Shown here piece by piece: positions 62,347 to 64,000 of a stretch of DNA of 64,000 bases. Under the pieces are notes generated by a model. It had not been told where the DNA came from, ran no database searches, and saw nothing but the letters and a program-made list of their open reading frames with translations. Position 1 is the first letter of the stretch; each line of letters opens with the position of its first letter. The translations under genes and the position numbers were made by a program. The stretch is from Mediterraneibacter agrestimuris (GTDB taxonomy: Bacteria > Bacillota > Clostridia > Lachnospirales > Lachnospiraceae): positions 124,001 to 188,000 of the forward strand of contig NZ_CALPDG010000002.1 of the NCBI RefSeq assembly GCF_943193195.1, in the 5' to 3' direction.

Positions 62347-62715
62347 CTAGTTTAATGTAGCCAGTACTGCTCCTGCCTCAATTGCATCACCTACTGCCAC
62401 ATCAATACTAGCGACTGTTCCTGCTTCCGGCGCTACAACCGGAATCTCCATCTTCATCGCTTCAATGATAACTACAGTATCTCCTGACTGTACGCTCTGT
62501 CCTACATTTGCTTCAATTTTAAATACCTTCCCTGCAGCACCTGCCTTTACCTGAATACTGCCTGCACCCGCTGCTGCCTTCTTTGGCGCTGCTGCAGGCG
62601 CTGCCTTCGGTGCTGATACAGGAGCAGATGCAGCTGCCAAAGCTGTGCCTGCGCCGTTCTCTTCTACTGTTACATCATATACATTGCCGTTTACTGTAAT
62701 TGTATAATTTTTCAT
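62347..62715 (-). CDS. Biotin carboxyl carrier protein of the decarboxylase
   Basis: 122 residues. An N-terminal KNYTITVNGNVYDVTVEE strand region, a long Ala/Pro linker (about residues 27-50), and a biotinyl domain with EAMKMEIPV (biotin on Lys). ATG at 62715 follows GGAGG with suitable spacing. Shared by OadA, OadB and the upstream carboxyltransferase. Confidence 0.95.
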   Translation of the reverse strand: MKNYTITVNGNVYDVTVEENGAGTALAAASAPVSAPKAAPAAAPKKAAAGAGSIQVKAGAAGKVFKIEANVGQSVQSGDTVVIIEAMKMEIPVVAPEAGTVASIDVAVGDAIEAGAVLATLN

Positions 62716-62733
62716 TTCCAAATTCCTCCTGAA

Positions 62734-63507
62734 TTAATTCCATTTGTTTGATTTTCTTCTCTTAATGGAACGAACAACAAAACCATCTGTCGAAGTTCCC
62801 TCATATGCCGCAATCGCTGCTGCGATCGCTGCCACAAGTTCGCCGTCATCAGATACACTGACCTCTTCGGCAGCAACTGCTGCCAAAGCTGCAGTCTCCT
62901 GCTTCTTTGTTTCCGGCTCTCTTTTCTTTTTAAATTTCTTCTCAATTACAGGAATGTATTTGAAGAGTGAAATGATAAATGAAATAAAAATCAATACAAC
63001 AAATACAGTTCCCATTCCCAATACCGTGTTCAGTCCTGCCTTTGTCAGAATCTCACTCATTGCGTAATCTGCATTGACAGTGATACTTTCCATATTCATC
63101 TTATCGTCAAATGCAAATTCTATCACACCTGTACGATCCGCACATGTGATTTCTGCTGAGAGCATTGCACCGCCGTTCTTCTCTTCCAGTTCATACTCCC
63201 CATGGTCCGCAAACGCGCCGCATTCTTCTACTCCTGCAGTCCACGCATCCATCATCGCCCGGAAATTCTCCGCTTCAACCGGAAATCCTGAATTCAGAAG
63301 CATCAGATTCAATTCCAGATCAGACATATCCCGGAACATCTGCATATCAGCCTCGCCCATACTGCTGAAATTCATAATCATCGCATCTGCATACTGTTCC
63401 ATCATAGACTGATCATATATTGTCTCATTTGCAGACTTGCTGCCGCATCCCGCCAGACTTAAGGCCAGAATGAGGACAAGTCCCAATAAACTTAATTTTT
63501 TCTTCAC
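62734..63507 (-). CDS. OadG-family protein with extracellular lipoprotein domain
   Basis: 257 residues, far longer than the usual 80-120. A lipobox LSLAGC ends the signal region (about residues 16-21), then an exported domain of about 130 residues (NETIYDQSMMEQYADAMIMNF onward), a membrane segment near residues 167-190 of OadG type, and a cytoplasmic Lys/Glu and Ala-rich tail with AIAAAIAAYEG. In classical pumps OadG binds Zn and assembles the complex. The exported part is an addition. Next to the biotin carrier gene, same transcript. Confidence 0.85.
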   Translation of the reverse strand: MKKKLSLLGLVLILALSLAGCGSKSANETIYDQSMMEQYADAMIMNFSSMGEADMQMFRDMSDLELNLMLLNSGFPVEAENFRAMMDAWTAGVEECGAFADHGEYELEEKNGGAMLSAEITCADRTGVIEFAFDDKMNMESITVNADYAMSEILTKAGLNTVLGMGTVFVVLIFISFIISLFKYIPVIEKKFKKKREPETKKQETAALAAVAAEEVSVSDDGELVAAIAAAIAAYEGTSTDGFVVRSIKRRKSNKWN

Positions 63508-63521
63508 TTTGCCTCACCTCT

Positions 63522-64000
63522 CTAAACCGTACCGTGTTTCTTTTCCGGACGATTCTCTCTCTTTGTGAACAGCATTTCAAATGCACCGATTAGATACTTT
63601 CTTGTATCAGCCGGCTCAATGATTGCATCCACATATCCTCTTCTTGCTGCGGATAATGGACTGGACTGCAGCTCTTTATAAGCCGCCGCTTTTTCTTTTA
63701 AGTTATCAGCATCAATACCTGCATACATGATCTTCGCAGCCAGTGAAGAATCCATCATACCGATTTCAGCATTTGTCCATGCATAGACCAGATCTGCCCC
63801 GAGAGACTTGCTGTTCATTGTCACATACGCACTTCCATATGCCTGTCCGATAATAACATTTACCTTCGGCACAGTTGCATTAGCAAACGCATAAGTCAGT
63901 TTAGCTACACTCTTTGCCATATTCTTCTCGGATTCTTTCGTTGCTTCATAGCCTGTAACATTTGTCAGTGTCAGCACTGGAATAGAAAATGCATCGCAGA
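63522..64000 (-). CDS. Acyl-CoA carboxyltransferase subunit (MmdA-like), partial
   Basis: The C-terminal 159 codons of a carboxyltransferase that runs off the right edge; the frame continues through 64000 with CDAFSIPVLTLTNVTGY, a typical region of MmdA/PccB/12S subunits. It has VIIGQAYGSAYVTMNSKSLGADLVYAWTNAEIGMM and ends at the TAA/TAG near 63522. These subunits move carboxyl groups between methylmalonyl- or propionyl-CoA and biotin. It is promoter-proximal to OadG. Confidence 0.9.
   Translation of the reverse strand, partial: CDAFSIPVLTLTNVTGYEATKESEKNMAKSVAKLTYAFANATVPKVNVIIGQAYGSAYVTMNSKSLGADLVYAWTNAEIGMMDSSLAAKIMYAGIDADNLKEKAAAYKELQSSPLSAARRGYVDAIIEPADTRKYLIGAFEMLFTKRENRPEKKHGTV

Noticed and set aside
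1-64000. tRNA, rRNA, prophage or integrated plasmid
   Set aside because: No cloverleaf-like sequence, ribosomal RNA segment, integrase, phage structural gene or replication gene was recognised on either strand.

Overview
The window is a chromosomal segment from a low-to-mid G+C, spore-forming, strictly fermentative Clostridia, almost certainly family Lachnospiraceae; I cannot fix the genus. The basis is an alpha/beta small acid-soluble spore protein, GerW/YtfJ with its DUF2953 partner, a YlbJ-type sporulation membrane protein, RecU standing in for RuvC, the short HisG that needs HisZ, an Rnf complex, and a Na+-pumping biotin decarboxylase cluster. Nearly everything is on the minus strand; only ylbJ and rpmB are confidently on plus. 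No tRNA, rRNA, CRISPR array, prophage or intact insertion sequence was seen.

Layout: 0-6 kb, CBS protein, aspartate kinase, RNase G and the radical SAM/DUF2344 pair. 6.5-9.7 kb, an A+T-rich accessory cassette (BlaI-type repressor, M56 sensor peptidase, two exported proteins). 10-11.6 kb, a transglycosylase and small membrane proteins. 11.7-17.5 kb, a partial histidine operon (hisZ-G-D-B-IE) behind recU. 17.6-27.3 kb, RNA modification (RluA, RsuA, RsmF families), an SDR, YgiQ, a HAD phosphatase, an M23 hydrolase and PepD. 27.5-35.5 kb, ylbJ, coaD/rsmD, SASP, recG, fakA/yloU and rpmB. 35.6-43.6 kb, sporulation and cell-division or cell-wall genes (gerW, ytfI, PBP, FtsW, U32, ZapA). 43.6-46.4 kb, ruvBA, a Gx transporter and a NusG-II protein. 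46.8-51.8 kb, rnfCDGEAB. 52-57 kb, ispH/S1, cmk, an HI0933 flavoprotein and an RpiR regulator. 57-59.6 kb, aminopeptidase P and a VOC protein. 59.7-64 kb, OadA, OadB, biotin carrier, OadG and a carboxyltransferase cut by the window edge.

The genes imply that Na+ (or H+) gradients are made in two ways: Rnf from ferredoxin to NAD+, and the biotin decarboxylase from carboxyl-group release. The carboxyltransferase pair could also act as a transcarboxylase in propionate/succinate-type metabolism.

The most striking non-coding signal is a dispersed family of short palindromic elements (13 recognisable copies, full-length about 134-146 bp). Their ends follow GTWAYWGTTCA in inverted orientation, and the best copies are bounded by 8-bp direct repeats (three perfect). 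Inside, eight instances share a stem / apical hairpin / TTTAAAAT-strand module whose stem sequences differ between copies but stay base-paired. They behave like MITEs carrying a conserved fold. They sit between genes, often touching Shine-Dalgarno sequences, and they supply the stop codons of at least two genes.
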